Source: JBPCIX01 sp051005875 (GTDB lineage Bacteria > Actinomycetota > CADDZG01 > JAHWKV01). Taken from it: a stretch of 31,209 bases of DNA. The translations under genes were made by a program, and so were the position numbers. The stretch lies in NCBI GenBank assembly GCA_051005875.1, contig JBPCIX010000046.1, positions 1 to 31,209 of the forward strand, read 5' to 3'. The notes beneath the pieces were generated by a model. The model was not told the DNA's origin. It ran no database searches and worked only from the letters and a program-made list of their open reading frames with translations. Of this stretch, positions 30,978-31,209 are shown one piece after another (position 1 is the stretch's first letter; every line of letters begins with the position of its first letter).

Positions 30978-31169
30978 TTAGCCCTTGGGTTCGTCTTTGT
31001 CACCGGGCGATTCGCGGTCGATCTTTTGTCCGATCACCTTGAATTGTTTGTTGAGGGCGACATCTACCTGCCTCCCATCGGCAAGGGTGATCTCTACTTC
31101 GTAAAACCCTTCTTCGTCGCCAACCTCGGTTTCGGTCACGCGGCCTTGTCCGGTGTGGCCAAGCGCGGC
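30978..31169 (-). CDS. C-terminal part of a PepSY-domain protein, cut at the contig edge
   Basis: Sixty-three codons end at TAA (30980-30978). The sequence runs GRVTETEVGDEEGFYEVEI, then LADGRQVDVALN and FKVIG, matching a PepSY domain (protease-inhibitor-like, extracytoplasmic), and a charged tail ESPGDKDEPKG. The 5' part is lost because the frame meets the poly-G tract. It lies 37 bases upstream of the glycosyltransferase on the same strand. Confidence 0.7.
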   Translation of the reverse strand, partial: AALGHTGQGRVTETEVGDEEGFYEVEITLADGRQVDVALNKQFKVIGQKIDRESPGDKDEPKG

Positions 31170-31209
31170 GGGGGGGGGGGGGGGGGGGGGGGGGGGAGGG
31201 GGGGGGGGG
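31170..31209. other. Poly-G tract at the contig end, probably a sequencing artefact
   Basis: Forty bases are G except a single A at 31197, ending at the window edge and interrupting a coding frame. Terminal poly-G is a well-known result of two-colour sequencing when signal is lost. Confidence 0.85.

Noticed and set aside
1..31209. CRISPR arrays, rRNA genes and insertion sequences
   Set aside because: No regularly spaced repeats, rRNA sequence or transposase were found; the only repeats are short tandem ones at gene junctions.

Overview
The window is a 31.2 kb chromosomal stretch that looks like an actinobacterium (Actinomycetota), probably a lineage with moderately high rather than extreme GC. 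The support is a full-length FbiC (fused CofG/CofH) with CofD and CofE for coenzyme F420, a DUF3105 protein, a large glycosyltransferase-membrane protein followed by a DUF5719 protein, the gene order dnaX-ybaB-recR-lysC-asd, many GTG/TTG starts, and several promoters whose -10 box lies 6-8 nt before a start codon (leaderless mRNAs). No rRNA, CRISPR array or insertion sequence was seen. The right end runs into an artificial-looking poly-G tract, so the window ends at a contig edge.

Left part (1-6.2 kb): the C-terminus of a large serine recombinase lies against the 3' end of a tRNA-Pro gene, as at the edge of an integrated element. Then, on the minus strand, transcribed right to left, come tRNA-Ser(GGA), SRP RNA, dnaX, ybaB/ebfC, recR, lysC, asd and tRNA-Pro(CGG): replication/repair genes followed by the shared entry to lysine, threonine and methionine synthesis. 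lysC has a strong internal start for a separate regulatory subunit. The dnaX-ybaB junction carries a 14-bp tandem repeat that multiplies a Shine-Dalgarno plus GTG module.

Middle-left (6.3-10 kb): a possible 33-aa membrane peptide, a ribbon-helix-helix/MazF toxin-antitoxin pair with a perfect inverted repeat over its promoter and start codon, a DUF2188 protein, a secreted CAP-domain protein, a seven-helix membrane protein, an MTHFR-like protein and a DUF2007-like membrane protein.

Middle (10-19.6 kb): a cell-envelope sugar block. An LCP ligase is followed by rmlB, rmlC and rmlD; rmlA and a UDP-HexNAc-type 6-dehydrogenase converge on them; a divergent operon holds a UXS-like epimerase/decarboxylase, an SMR/ArnE-like transporter, gmd and a galE-like epimerase. 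Together they would supply dTDP-rhamnose, a UDP-uronic acid or its product, a GDP-6-deoxyhexose precursor and a UDP-hexose epimer. Apart from the LCP protein, no assembly glycosyltransferase, polymerase or flippase is in this block.

Right part (19.6-31.2 kb): the F420 locus. cofD-cofE-DUF3105 (minus) and fbiC-coiled coil-GT2-DUF5719 (plus) diverge from overlapping -10 boxes. A MGDG-synthase-like glycosyltransferase and a partial PepSY protein close the window on the minus strand. The least described features are the start/stop relay junctions made by short tandem duplications, the shared F420 promoter, the coiled-coil protein, and the three-repeat DUF5719 protein with no ordinary start codon at its apparent 5' end.
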